26,895 nucleotides of DNA from Candidatus Sumerlaeota bacterium. Lineage in GTDB: Bacteria > Sumerlaeota > Sumerlaeia > JADFCT01. The stretch is taken from the NCBI GenBank assembly GCA_026398575.1, contig JAPLSP010000302.1:1-26895 (forward strand), read 5' to 3'. Within the stretch, counting starts at the first letter, position 1; each line of letters starts with the position of its first letter. Under the pieces are notes generated by a model, which was not told where the DNA came from, made no database searches, and saw only the letters and a list, made by a program, of their open reading frames with translations. Below are positions 14,899-21,845 of the stretch, piece by piece. Both the position numbers and the translations under genes were made by a program.

Positions 14899-17307
14899 TT
14901 AATCCATCGCCGTAATGCGCATCACTTCTTCGATGGTTGACTGGCCCATCAGGATTTTTTCCCATCCGTCCATGCGCAGCGTCCGCATTCCGTAGCGGAT
15001 GGCGGCGGCTTTGATACGGCTGCCGGATTCGCGGCGAATCACCATCTGGCGCAATTCCGGATTCATGATAAAAATCTCGTGGATTGCAGTTCGTCCGCGG
15101 TAACCGGTATTTGAGCAGCGCCCGCACCCGCGCCCAATGGCATATTCGCGGTCAATAAAATCTTTGGGATCCACGCCGACGGAGGCAATCTCTTGCGCCT
15201 TATAAGTGTAAGGCGTCTTGCACGAGGAGCAAATCCGCCGGATGAGACGCTGGCCGATTGCCGCCTCCAGGGCCGAAGCGATGAGGAATGGCTTGATGCC
15301 CATGTCTATGAGGCGGATGGTGGAGCCGGGCGCATCGTTGGTATGCAGCGTGCTGAAGACAAGGTGGCCCGTCAAGGCGGCGCGGATGGCGGCGCCCGCC
15401 GTTTCCTCGTCGCGGATTTCGCCGACCAGGATGATGTCGGGCGACTGGCGCAAGACCGTGCGCAGTCCCATGGCGAAATCCAGCCCCAAGTCCTTGTTGA
15501 CCTGCATCTGATTGATGCCTTGCACCTGATACTCCACCGGGTCTTCGATCGTGATGATTTTCGTGTCGGGCGTATTCAGAACGTTCAAGGCCGCATACAG
15601 CGTCGTTGTTTTCCCGCTACCCGTCGGCCCCGTCATCAGGATGATCCCATTCGGCGATTTAATCAGGGTGTTGAACTTCTCGATATTATCCGGCAGAAAG
15701 CCGACGTCCACCAATCCCAGCATGACGCTGCTCTGATCGAGGATACGAAGAACCAGGGCTTCTCCATAGATGGAGGGGAGGCATGAAACGCGCAAATCCA
15801 GCGCCCGCGCTTGCACGGTCAGCTGAATGCGCCCGTCCTGGGGGACGCGCTTTTCGGCCAAATCCATGCCCGACATGACTTTGAGGCGCGAGATGATCAT
15901 GTTCTGCCACTTTTTGGGCGGCGAAGGCATCTCCTGAAGCACGCCGTCTATCCGGAACCGGATGGTCACGGAAAAGCGCGTCGGCTCGATATGAATATCC
16001 GAAGCGCGCTCATGAATCGCTTCGCGGAACAGCAAGTTGACAAACTTGACAACCGCCACCTCGTCATCCGGCGCATCCGCGTCCAAATCAATCACTTTGG
16101 TGTCGGCGCTGGCGTCGAAATCATCCGCGTCGCCTGAAGCCAAATCATCCTCACGGCGCTGCGTTTCCTCCTGAATGGTGGATTGGATGATTTTGGTCAT
16201 CCGGTCGCCTTCATAATAATTGCGAATGGCGAAGCCGATTTCATTTTCCGGCGCCAGTTTGGCGATGATTTGTTTTCCCAGACGCAAGCCCAGCTCATCC
16301 GTGATGCGCACGTCCAGCGGATCGGCCACGGCCACGGTCAGCGTCTCAGGCGTGGACTCGAGCGGAAAGATATGATAGGCTTTGGCAACTTTGATGTCTA
16401 TCTCCGCCAGCACTTCGGGCGGGATGTCCAGGTTGCGTTTCAGCGAGACGCATTCCATGCCGATGCTGTTCGCAATGGCCTGCAACATGTCGGCTTCGCT
16501 GACCAGTTCCGTCTCGGCCATCAAGCCGCCCGTCGCCGGATGCTCCCCTGCTTCCGCCTCATTGACGCGCATTTTGAGGGCTGCAAGCTTGCTCTTGTCC
16601 ACCAGACCCGCTGCTTCGATCTCGGAGATCAATTTGGTGATTTGTTTGCTTGGCCCGGAATAGGTGGCTTGTTCCCCCTCAGGAACTTGCGGTTGTTTGG
16701 CTGTCACCGGCTTGGGCGCAGCGGCCTTGAGCGCCGATTGCAGGGGCGCGGAAGATTGCGGCACAGCAGTTTTAGCGGTCGCCGGCATCGGCGCGGGCGA
16801 TGAAGCCGGCGCTTTGCGCACGGCGCCAATAGCGGCAGGCGCCGGCTTGGGCGCCGGCGCCATCGCGGGCGCAGCAGGGGCGACCGGTTTGGGCGCCGCT
16901 GCTTGAGGCGCGCTGGGTTGCCGCGCGGAAGGCTTGGGCGCCGCCACTGGCGGCGCGATGGGCTGTGGCGCGGAAGGCTTGGGCGCGGCGGACTTGGGCG
17001 CCATCGCCGGGGCTGAAGCGGGCTTGGGAGCCGTTGCAGGCGCCGGAGCGGACTTGGGCGCCGCGGCAGGTTTTGACGGCCCCGGAGAAACAGGCGCTTT
17101 GGCGATTGCAGGCGGCGCGGGTGGTTTGCCGGCCGCCGGCGCCGCCGCTGGCTTGGGCGGCGCGGTTTTCAATGCCGGACCAGGCGCGGACGCCATGCGC
17201 AAGGGATCCACCAAATCGCTGACATCGTCCGCGACGGAAGGCTCCTTGACAGCCTGGTTTCCCGCCGCTTTTTTTTCTTTATCCGTCTTTCTTCCAAAAA
17301 AGCCCAT
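14899..17307 (-). CDS. pilB: Type IV pilus assembly/type II secretion ATPase (PilB/GspE)
   Basis: 802-residue hexameric-type ATPase that powers pilus extension or pseudopilus assembly at the inner membrane. The first 200 residues are mostly Ala/Pro/Lys repeats, longer than is usual. An N-terminal T2SSE domain follows (SEADMLQAIANSIGMECVSL to about residue 365), then the ATPase core: Walker A GPTGSGKTT at about 558-566, Asp box GEIRDEE near 622, a His box, and the zinc site CSSC near 692 with CGRC near 730. All key motifs are intact. AAAGGA lies 8-9 nt before the ATG at 17307. No PilC, PilT or pilin gene is in the window, so pilus versus type II secretion cannot be decided; the four-Cys motif is found in both. 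Confidence 0.93.
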   Translation of the reverse strand: MGFFGRKTDKEKKAAGNQAVKEPSVADDVSDLVDPLRMASAPGPALKTAPPKPAAAPAAGKPPAPPAIAKAPVSPGPSKPAAAPKSAPAPATAPKPASAPAMAPKSAAPKPSAPQPIAPPVAAPKPSARQPSAPQAAAPKPVAPAAPAMAPAPKPAPAAIGAVRKAPASSPAPMPATAKTAVPQSSAPLQSALKAAAPKPVTAKQPQVPEGEQATYSGPSKQITKLISEIEAAGLVDKSKLAALKMRVNEAEAGEHPATGGLMAETELVSEADMLQAIANSIGMECVSLKRNLDIPPEVLAEIDIKVAKAYHIFPLESTPETLTVAVADPLDVRITDELGLRLGKQIIAKLAPENEIGFAIRNYYEGDRMTKIIQSTIQEETQRREDDLASGDADDFDASADTKVIDLDADAPDDEVAVVKFVNLLFREAIHERASDIHIEPTRFSVTIRFRIDGVLQEMPSPPKKWQNMIISRLKVMSGMDLAEKRVPQDGRIQLTVQARALDLRVSCLPSIYGEALVLRILDQSSVMLGLVDVGFLPDNIEKFNTLIKSPNGIILMTGPTGSGKTTTLYAALNVLNTPDTKIITIEDPVEYQVQGINQMQVNKDLGLDFAMGLRTVLRQSPDIILVGEIRDEETAGAAIRAALTGHLVFSTLHTNDAPGSTIRLIDMGIKPFLIASALEAAIGQRLIRRICSSCKTPYTYKAQEIASVGVDPKDFIDREYAIGRGCGRCSNTGYRGRTAIHEIFIMNPELRQMVIRRESGSRIKAAAIRYGMRTLRMDGWEKILMGQSTIEEVMRITAMD

Positions 17308-17381
17308 GAAGATGATCCTTTTTGCTCACCGATACTTAGGTTCTTTTACGCTGCCGCCTCCGCCAAGTCAACGCTTAACGT

Positions 17382-18737
17382 TCAATCCTCTTTTTTCCAT
17401 AGCGCCAAATCGCCCCGGGCCATGAAATCCGAGCGCACGTCGCGGCGGCGCTTTTGAGTTTTCTCGCGGTCCCGCTGTTTCTCGCGCTCCTTGCGCTCCT
17501 TTTTAATGCGGCTTGTGTCACGGAAGCCCGGCTGGGATTTTGCCGCTGCCGCTGGCCTTTCCTTCATTTTTTCCTTCCTGGGTTTCGCCGCAATTTTCGC
17601 CGCCGCAGGCGCCTTCGATGGAACGGCCGCCAAGAGGCGCGAATGCTCCTTCTGTTTTTCCAGGCGCCGGTTTTCTTCCTGCTCTTTGGCGCGAATCAAC
17701 GCGGCGCGCTCGCGCAATTCGCGGACGGATATCTCATATTCTATGGTGTATAGATCCTCCCATCGCGACGCGTCTTTTTGCTTGAGCGCCAGCGCTTCGC
17801 CGCGAACAGCCATGGTTTCAGCAGCCAGCAAGCCCCGGCGCCATTCCTCCGGAATCGCCTCGGCGCCGAATCGCGCGCCGAGCATCGCGCCGGTGATCGC
17901 GCCCGCTGCGCCGGCAGAATGGCCGCCATTGATCGCCGCCGTCAAGCCTTCCCGCGCCGAACGGGCCGACAACGCCCGATAGATCGCCGCCGGGACGCAG
18001 ACGGGCGCAAACGGCTGATTGAACGCGGAGATGGGATACGGCGGTTCAAATGCGACGGGCAAATGGCGTTCGCGCAAGAACGCTTCCAACCGCTCCTGGG
18101 CGCGGCGGACGGTGTCGCATATTTCTTGCGCGACGGCGGGGGCGTCCAGCTTGCGCGCTGTTGCCTGCCGCGCCAAAGCCGCCACGGCCGCAGCCACGGC
18201 AGCGGCGCCCAGCGCGGCGCGCGAATCGCAGTGCGTCATCAAGGCGCATTCCAGCGAGGCTTCAATGAGTCCAGCGGCGTCTTCGTCATGCCATAAGCCA
18301 ACGGGCGACATGCGCGCAGCGGCTTCCGGTCCGGGCGAGGGCGCCCCGCACGCCAGCGGATCGCCGCCTTCCCTCATGCGCAAGACGCTGTTGCGAAACT
18401 CCCGGGCGGTTCCGCGATGAACGCCGTATTCGAGTTCCGGCGCCGCATCGCTGAAAGCCAAGAGCCATTCCGCGAAGGTCCGGGCGTTCCAGCCCGAATG
18501 ATCGAGCAATGTTTCCTCGATCATGAGAGCATGCTGCGTATGGCAGGTATGCGCTCCCCGCAGGCGCCAGCGATGCGGCTTCTCGCGCCAGGCCAGCAAT
18601 GGGTCCACGAAATCCTCGACCACCCCGCCATAAATCTGCTGGATATGCCCCGGCTTCAGGCCGTCCATCGCAGCGCCCATCGCGTCGCCAATGGCCATCA
18701 TCAATATCGAACCGACTGCGCGATCAACAGGGATCAT
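17382..18737 (-). CDS. ADP-ribosylglycohydrolase-fold protein with replaced metal ligands and basic tail
   Basis: 451-residue protein matching the ADP-ribosylglycohydrolase (ARH/DraG) fold: AIGDAMGAAMDG near residues 15-26, RMSPVGLWH and ALMTHCDSRAALGAA in the middle, and GGHSAGAAGAITGAMLGARF at about 271-290. The family binds two Mg ions with the motifs TDDT and GDTDT. Here these read TCHT (residues 64-67) and GHSAG (272-276), so the metal Asp residues are Cys, His, His and Ala. Classical hydrolase activity is therefore doubtful. The last 105 residues or so are a Lys/Arg/Glu-rich, coiled-coil-like tail ending in GDLALWKKED, unusual for the family and suggestive of nucleic-acid or ribosome contact. 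AAAGG lies 8 nt before the ATG. It is upstream of pilB on the same strand (74-nt gap). Confidence 0.8.
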   Translation of the reverse strand: MIPVDRAVGSILMMAIGDAMGAAMDGLKPGHIQQIYGGVVEDFVDPLLAWREKPHRWRLRGAHTCHTQHALMIEETLLDHSGWNARTFAEWLLAFSDAAPELEYGVHRGTAREFRNSVLRMREGGDPLACGAPSPGPEAAARMSPVGLWHDEDAAGLIEASLECALMTHCDSRAALGAAAVAAAVAALARQATARKLDAPAVAQEICDTVRRAQERLEAFLRERHLPVAFEPPYPISAFNQPFAPVCVPAAIYRALSARSAREGLTAAINGGHSAGAAGAITGAMLGARFGAEAIPEEWRRGLLAAETMAVRGEALALKQKDASRWEDLYTIEYEISVRELRERAALIRAKEQEENRRLEKQKEHSRLLAAVPSKAPAAAKIAAKPRKEKMKERPAAAAKSQPGFRDTSRIKKERKEREKQRDREKTQKRRRDVRSDFMARGDLALWKKED

Positions 18738-18964
18738 TCATGCTGCCTTTGCGCTTTTCCGTTTGCCGATGACTTATGCGGCTGATTCTTTGCGGAATCA
18801 AGCGATTTGTCAACCTGAGAAGCGCCCGATCGTTTGGCGGACGGCGCATTTTTTATTCGCTTGAGCTGGGACGCGCCTCTTATCATCATCGGGTGGTTGC
18901 GGAAATGCACAGGGCTCCCGCGACAAACATAAAGTCTCCGTGTATGAAAGAATAGGCGCCGACC
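18738..18964. other. Intergenic region between divergent genes
   Basis: This 227-nt stretch separates the minus-strand ADP-ribosylglycohydrolase-like gene from the plus-strand MNT gene, so it must hold both promoters. I could not identify convincing -35/-10 pairs. A small inverted repeat (TGATTC and GAATCA, 6 bp) lies near 18783-18800. On the minus strand a short frame reading FMFVAGALCISATTR before two stops may be a gene remnant, but this is too weak to call. Confidence 0.4.
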
Positions 18965-19360
18965 ATGATTCCGATGAAGACCATTCGAGGCTTTGCCAAG
19001 AGGGTTGGGAAGGAATTCAACCCCCACAAGATTATTCTTTTCGGGTCCTATGCCTACGGAAAGCCCAACGAGGATTCCGACGTGGATTTGCTGATCATTC
19101 TCCCTTTCGAAGGAAGGCCGGTCGAGCAATCTGTAGCCATACAAATGAAATGCCGCCCTCATTTCCCGGTCGATATCATTGTTCGGACTCCTGAAAAAAT
19201 CCAGGAACGCTTGAGCATTGAGGATGGCTTTATCAAGGAAATCTTGGATAAAGGGAGAGTCCTTTATGAAACCACTGACGCGGGAATGGATCGCGAAAGC
19301 GGAAGAGGATTTCGCGATGTTGGGAAGAGAAATGCGCGCTCGAAAAGACCCAAGCTATAG
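18965..19360 (+). CDS. MNT-type minimal nucleotidyltransferase
   Basis: 131-residue protein of the minimal nucleotidyltransferase family, the antitoxin-type partner of HEPN proteins. The signature GSYAYG with D39 and D41 (GS-x10-DxD) is intact, and a third acid lies at D70 (PVDIIV), so it could transfer a nucleotide, as in MntA, which AMPylates its HEPN partner. The domain normally ends about where GRVLYE appears (residues 94-99); here the frame runs on for about 32 more residues across the start of the HEPN gene, giving a 95-nt overlap. That tail is Arg-rich and looks like a read-through frame. An alternative start is ATG 18974. Confidence 0.85.
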   Translation: MIPMKTIRGFAKRVGKEFNPHKIILFGSYAYGKPNEDSDVDLLIILPFEGRPVEQSVAIQMKCRPHFPVDIIVRTPEKIQERLSIEDGFIKEILDKGRVLYETTDAGMDRESGRGFRDVGKRNARSKRPKL

Positions 19361-19649
19361 CGGCGCTTGCTTCCATGCCCAGCAGTGCGCGGAAAAATAC
19401 CTAAAGGCTTACCTGACTGAATCCAGTATCCCATTCAGCAAAACCCATTACTTGGTCGCATTATTGGAATTGGCCCTTCCCACTGAACCATTATGGGAAT
19501 CTTACCGGGAGGATTTGGCGCAGTTATCCAGTTTCGCAGTGGATTTCAGATATCCAGGAGAATCAGCAGACAAGAGCACGGCCCGCGACGCCTACCGAAA
19601 GTGCAAATCAATTCGGCAAGCATTACGAGAATCGCTTAGCCTGGAATAA
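19266..19649 (+). CDS. HEPN-domain protein, partner of the MNT gene
   Basis: 127-residue all-helical HEPN-domain protein. It begins MKPLTREWIAKAEEDFAML and has the family hallmarks FHAQQCAEKYLKAYL and FRYPG. The start at 19266 is set by AGGGAG 8 nt upstream (19252-19257). No R-x4-6-H motif, the RNase signature of toxic HEPN proteins, is present, so it may not cleave RNA. With the upstream MNT gene it forms the common two-gene HEPN/MNT module, interpreted as a toxin-antitoxin or nucleotide-binding pair. Its start lies inside the MNT frame, so the two are co-translated. Confidence 0.87.
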   Translation: MKPLTREWIAKAEEDFAMLGREMRARKDPSYSGACFHAQQCAEKYLKAYLTESSIPFSKTHYLVALLELALPTEPLWESYREDLAQLSSFAVDFRYPGESADKSTARDAYRKCKSIRQALRESLSLE

Positions 19650-19687
19650 CATCGTTAATACTGTCTTTCATCTGCCCGTTATTTAAT

Positions 19688-20842
19688 ATGAACGCATGCC
19701 CCATTTCATCAACCGCAAGCAAAGAAAAATCTAAAATAAACTACAACACGTTGCGCCGCAGCCTGCTGACTTGGTTTGACCGCCATAAGCGCTCTATGCC
19801 GTGGCGCGGCGAGAGCGATCCGTACCGCATCTGGGTCTCGGAAGTGATGCTCCAGCAGACACAGGTCAAGACGGTCATTCCCTATTACCTGAGATTCATC
19901 GAGCGGTTCCCGACGGTTGAGGCGCTGGCGCGCGCGCCGGAGGACGAGGTTTTGCGCTTATGGGCGGGCTTGGGATATTACTCGCGCGCGCGCAATCTCG
20001 CTCAAGCCGCCCGCATTATCTGCGAATGCGGCGCCTTTCCGGACACCTACGACGAGCTGCTGGATTTGCCGGGCTTGGGACGCTACACGGCCGGCGCGGT
20101 GGCAAGCATCGCCTTTGGACTGCCACGCCCATGTGTGGATGGCAACGTCTTGCGAGTGGTGGCGCGGCTGCTGGCGCTGCGAGGCGATCCACGCAAAGGC
20201 AAACCGCGCGCGCGAATTGAGCAAGCCGCCGCCGATTGGATGGACGCGCGCCGCCCCGGCGATTTCAATCAGGCGATGATGGAACTGGGCGCGACGGTTT
20301 GCGTTCCCGACCGCCCTGATTGTTTGCACTGTCCTCTCCGGCGTTCATGCCGCGCCTGCGCCCGAAATGTCGTATCAACAATCCCGCCGCGCCGCCCCTC
20401 AAAGACGGAATCGCGAATCGCCGTGATCGGCGTGCTGAAAGAGCGGGGACGCGTCCTGATTGCGCGCCGCCCGGAAGGCAAGCGCTTCGCGGGAATGTGG
20501 GAATTTCCCGGCGGCAAAGTGGAGAAGGGAGAAACGCTGGAAGCGGCGCTGGCGCGCGAATTCAAGGAGGAGACAGGACTTGTGATTATGACGGGAGAAA
20601 AACTGGCAGTGATAAAACACACTTATACCAAGTTCCGAATCGCGCTTCATGCGTTTGAGGTTCATCGCCGTTCGGGCCGCCCCGAAGCGCTTGCCGTCAC
20701 AGAGGTGAAGTGGGTTCCTCTGAAGCGCCTTGCGGATTATGCCTTTCCCGCCGCCAACCAGCGATTGATCGAAATCCTGAAAGGGAAATGTTGCGCGGCA
20801 TTGCGGCAACAGGTGCGGAACTTATGTGCTTTAACAGAATGA
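19688..20842 (+). CDS. mutY: A/G-specific adenine glycosylase MutY with intact Nudix domain
   Basis: 384-residue base-excision repair enzyme that removes adenine opposite 8-oxoguanine. The HhH-GPD domain has the catalytic Glu at E52 (SEVMLQQTQ), the hairpin LPGLGRYTAGA, and the catalytic Asp at D151 (VDGNVLRV). The 4Fe-4S cluster ligands are C205, C212, C215 and C221 (C-x6-C-x2-C-x5-C). The C-terminal domain has a complete Nudix box at about residues 275-298, GGKVEKGE followed by REFKEETGL; this box is usually degenerate in MutY, so the protein may also act like MutT on 8-oxo-dGTP. No clear Shine-Dalgarno precedes ATG 19688, and the first 18 residues are low complexity. The last codons (LTE, stop) are read from the downstream 15-bp repeat. 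Confidence 0.95.
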   Translation: MNACPISSTASKEKSKINYNTLRRSLLTWFDRHKRSMPWRGESDPYRIWVSEVMLQQTQVKTVIPYYLRFIERFPTVEALARAPEDEVLRLWAGLGYYSRARNLAQAARIICECGAFPDTYDELLDLPGLGRYTAGAVASIAFGLPRPCVDGNVLRVVARLLALRGDPRKGKPRARIEQAAADWMDARRPGDFNQAMMELGATVCVPDRPDCLHCPLRRSCRACARNVVSTIPPRRPSKTESRIAVIGVLKERGRVLIARRPEGKRFAGMWEFPGGKVEKGETLEAALAREFKEETGLVIMTGEKLAVIKHTYTKFRIALHAFEVHRRSGRPEALAVTEVKWVPLKRLADYAFPAANQRLIEILKGKCCAALRQQVRNLCALTE

Positions 20843-20950
20843 TGAAAAGCAGGATGATAAAAACAGAAAGATCAAAAACAGAAAGATGAAAAACAGAATG
20901 ATGAAAAACAGAATGATAAAAAACAGAATGATAAAAACAGAGTTATGAAA
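20834..20950 (+). repeat. 15-bp tandem repeat downstream of mutY
   Basis: About eight imperfect copies of ACAGAATGATGAAAA (variants with AAAGATC, GTTATG or an extra A) lie in tandem. The first copy contains the mutY stop codon. The tract is A-rich on the plus strand and shows no coding or RNA function. Confidence 0.85.
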
Positions 20951-20970
20951 ATCAAAAGATCTATGTTTTT

Positions 20971-20989
20971 TTTCAAACTCAGTTTGAAA
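20971..20989. repeat. 19-nt perfect palindrome
   Basis: TTTCAAACT and AGTTTGAAA flank a single central C and follow a T-run. The run precedes the stem on the plus strand and would read as A on the minus strand, so it is not an intrinsic terminator. It could be an operator or a cruciform; only symmetry supports it. Confidence 0.4.
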
Positions 20990-21011
20990 GTTATGCCGCC
21001 TGCCGGCGCAA

Positions 21012-21073
21012 AATCCGTTTAATCCTGTAATCCGTGGTTAAAAACTACCACGGATTACAGGATTAAACGGATT
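21012..21073. repeat. Perfect 27-bp inverted repeat
   Basis: Arms 21012-21038 and 21047-21073 are perfectly complementary around an 8-nt loop (TAAAAACT). It lies between the convergent mutY and DUF2304-like genes. On the minus strand a TTTT follows, so it could terminate the DUF2304-like transcript; its exactness also suits a mobile intergenic element. Confidence 0.88.
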
Positions 21074-21143
21074 ACTATGAACGACAATATGTTATCGGTC
21101 GCGATGTGATAATGGCCTATAGCTTCAGGCTTGAATGCCTTTC

Positions 21144-21524
21144 TCATTTCTCATTTTGCATTGGCTTCTCCGAATCCTTGCGCATGAGCCGGTCCACTTC
21201 TTCCCGAAGGATCGCCACCTCTTGAACCATGTTTTTCTGAATCATGGTCAGACGTGAGATTTTTATCGAAGCATGAAGATTGATAAAGACGAGAAACATC
21301 AGGCCAAAGAAGACAACCACGTTGGCCTGAGAGACGAATCCCAGCCACCGGCGCAGCGCTTCGAGTCCGGAAGACCAGCCTGCCAGGGCAAAGATCGCAG
21401 CTCCCGTCAGGAGCCAAAGCCAGGAATATTCCTCGCGCAACTGGCCGTAATACACTCTGGAAACAATAAAAACCAGCAAGGCCAGCGCCAGGGAAATTAC
21501 GATGATATTTTGAGGGAAAGGCAC
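21144..21524 (-). CDS. DUF2304-family membrane protein
   Basis: 126-residue membrane protein of the DUF2304 type. Three hydrophobic helices are visible (IIVISLALALLVFIVSRVYY, WLWLLTGAAIFALAG, ANVVVFFGLMFLVFINLH), followed by the ISRLTMIQKNMVQEVAILREEV coiled segment and a charged tail. The GTG start at 21524 is chosen because a strong Shine-Dalgarno (TAGGAGG, 21531-21537) lies 6 nt upstream; an ATG at 21545 would place this motif inside the gene. Homologs often neighbour glycosyltransferase genes; one begins at 26386. The last residues (MQNEK) are encoded by a partial copy of the 40-nt AT-rich module. Function unknown. Confidence 0.82.
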   Translation of the reverse strand: MPFPQNIIVISLALALLVFIVSRVYYGQLREEYSWLWLLTGAAIFALAGWSSGLEALRRWLGFVSQANVVVFFGLMFLVFINLHASIKISRLTMIQKNMVQEVAILREEVDRLMRKDSEKPMQNEK

Positions 21525-21719
21525 GGGACGCCTCCTATGGGCCATTGCTGCGATTCGCGTGAGATGCGGCACGGGAAAGAAAGTGGGTTATTTATTATCA
21601 TTTCCGCAGATACGCGCGCAACTGCATAAAATCAGCTTGCGCGCGGCGCGGGCCAACGGCTATCCTAGCAAGCGCATGTGGAGTTACGTGAAGGAGAGCG
21701 GGCGTTAGCTCGCGGCGGG

Positions 21720-21744
21720 AAGTGGGCGTTTGCCCACTTTTTTT
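21720..21744 (+). terminator. Intrinsic terminator/attenuator upstream of nusA
   Basis: An 8-bp GC-rich stem (AAGTGGGC/GCCCACTT), a GTTT loop and a run of seven T form a typical Rho-independent terminator read on the plus strand. No plus-strand gene precedes it in this gap, so it probably sits in the leader of the nusA-infB transcript. NusA autoregulation through early termination is known in other bacteria and would fit. The gap 21525-21719 shows no other gene or tRNA. Confidence 0.75.
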
Positions 21745-21770
21745 GTCCGCCTGAAAACTATCAAGGAAGC

Positions 21771-21845
21771 ATGGCTTACTTCGCATTGCGATCAAGCCAA
21801 TTGAAAATCGCGAGCCTGGAGAAGGGCTGCGCGGGGATAAGCTAA
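21771..21845 (+). CDS. Possible 24-codon leader ORF coupled to nusA
   Basis: An ATG at 21771, with AAGGA three nt upstream, opens a 24-codon frame (starting MAYFALRSSQLKIA) that stops at TAA 21843-21845, sharing one base with the nusA ATG (TAATG). Position and coupling suggest a leader peptide or small upstream gene; the Shine-Dalgarno spacing is short and the codons could be chance. Confidence 0.3.
   Translation: MAYFALRSSQLKIASLEKGCAGIS

Noticed and set aside
18734..19162. Minus-strand ORF covering the ADP-ribosylglycohydrolase/MNT gap
   Set aside because: It runs opposite the MNT catalytic domain and has no recognisable domain.
18965..19649. Calling the MNT/HEPN pair a proven type VII toxin-antitoxin system
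   Set aside because: The HEPN protein lacks the R-x4-6-H-x-Y motif, so toxicity and AMPylation target cannot be assumed.
20965..20989. Intrinsic terminator for mutY
   Set aside because: The T-run comes before the stem on the plus strand and reads as A on the minus strand.
21597..21720. A tRNA gene before nusA, as in the metY-nusA arrangement
   Set aside because: No T-loop sequence or cloverleaf is visible in the stretch.
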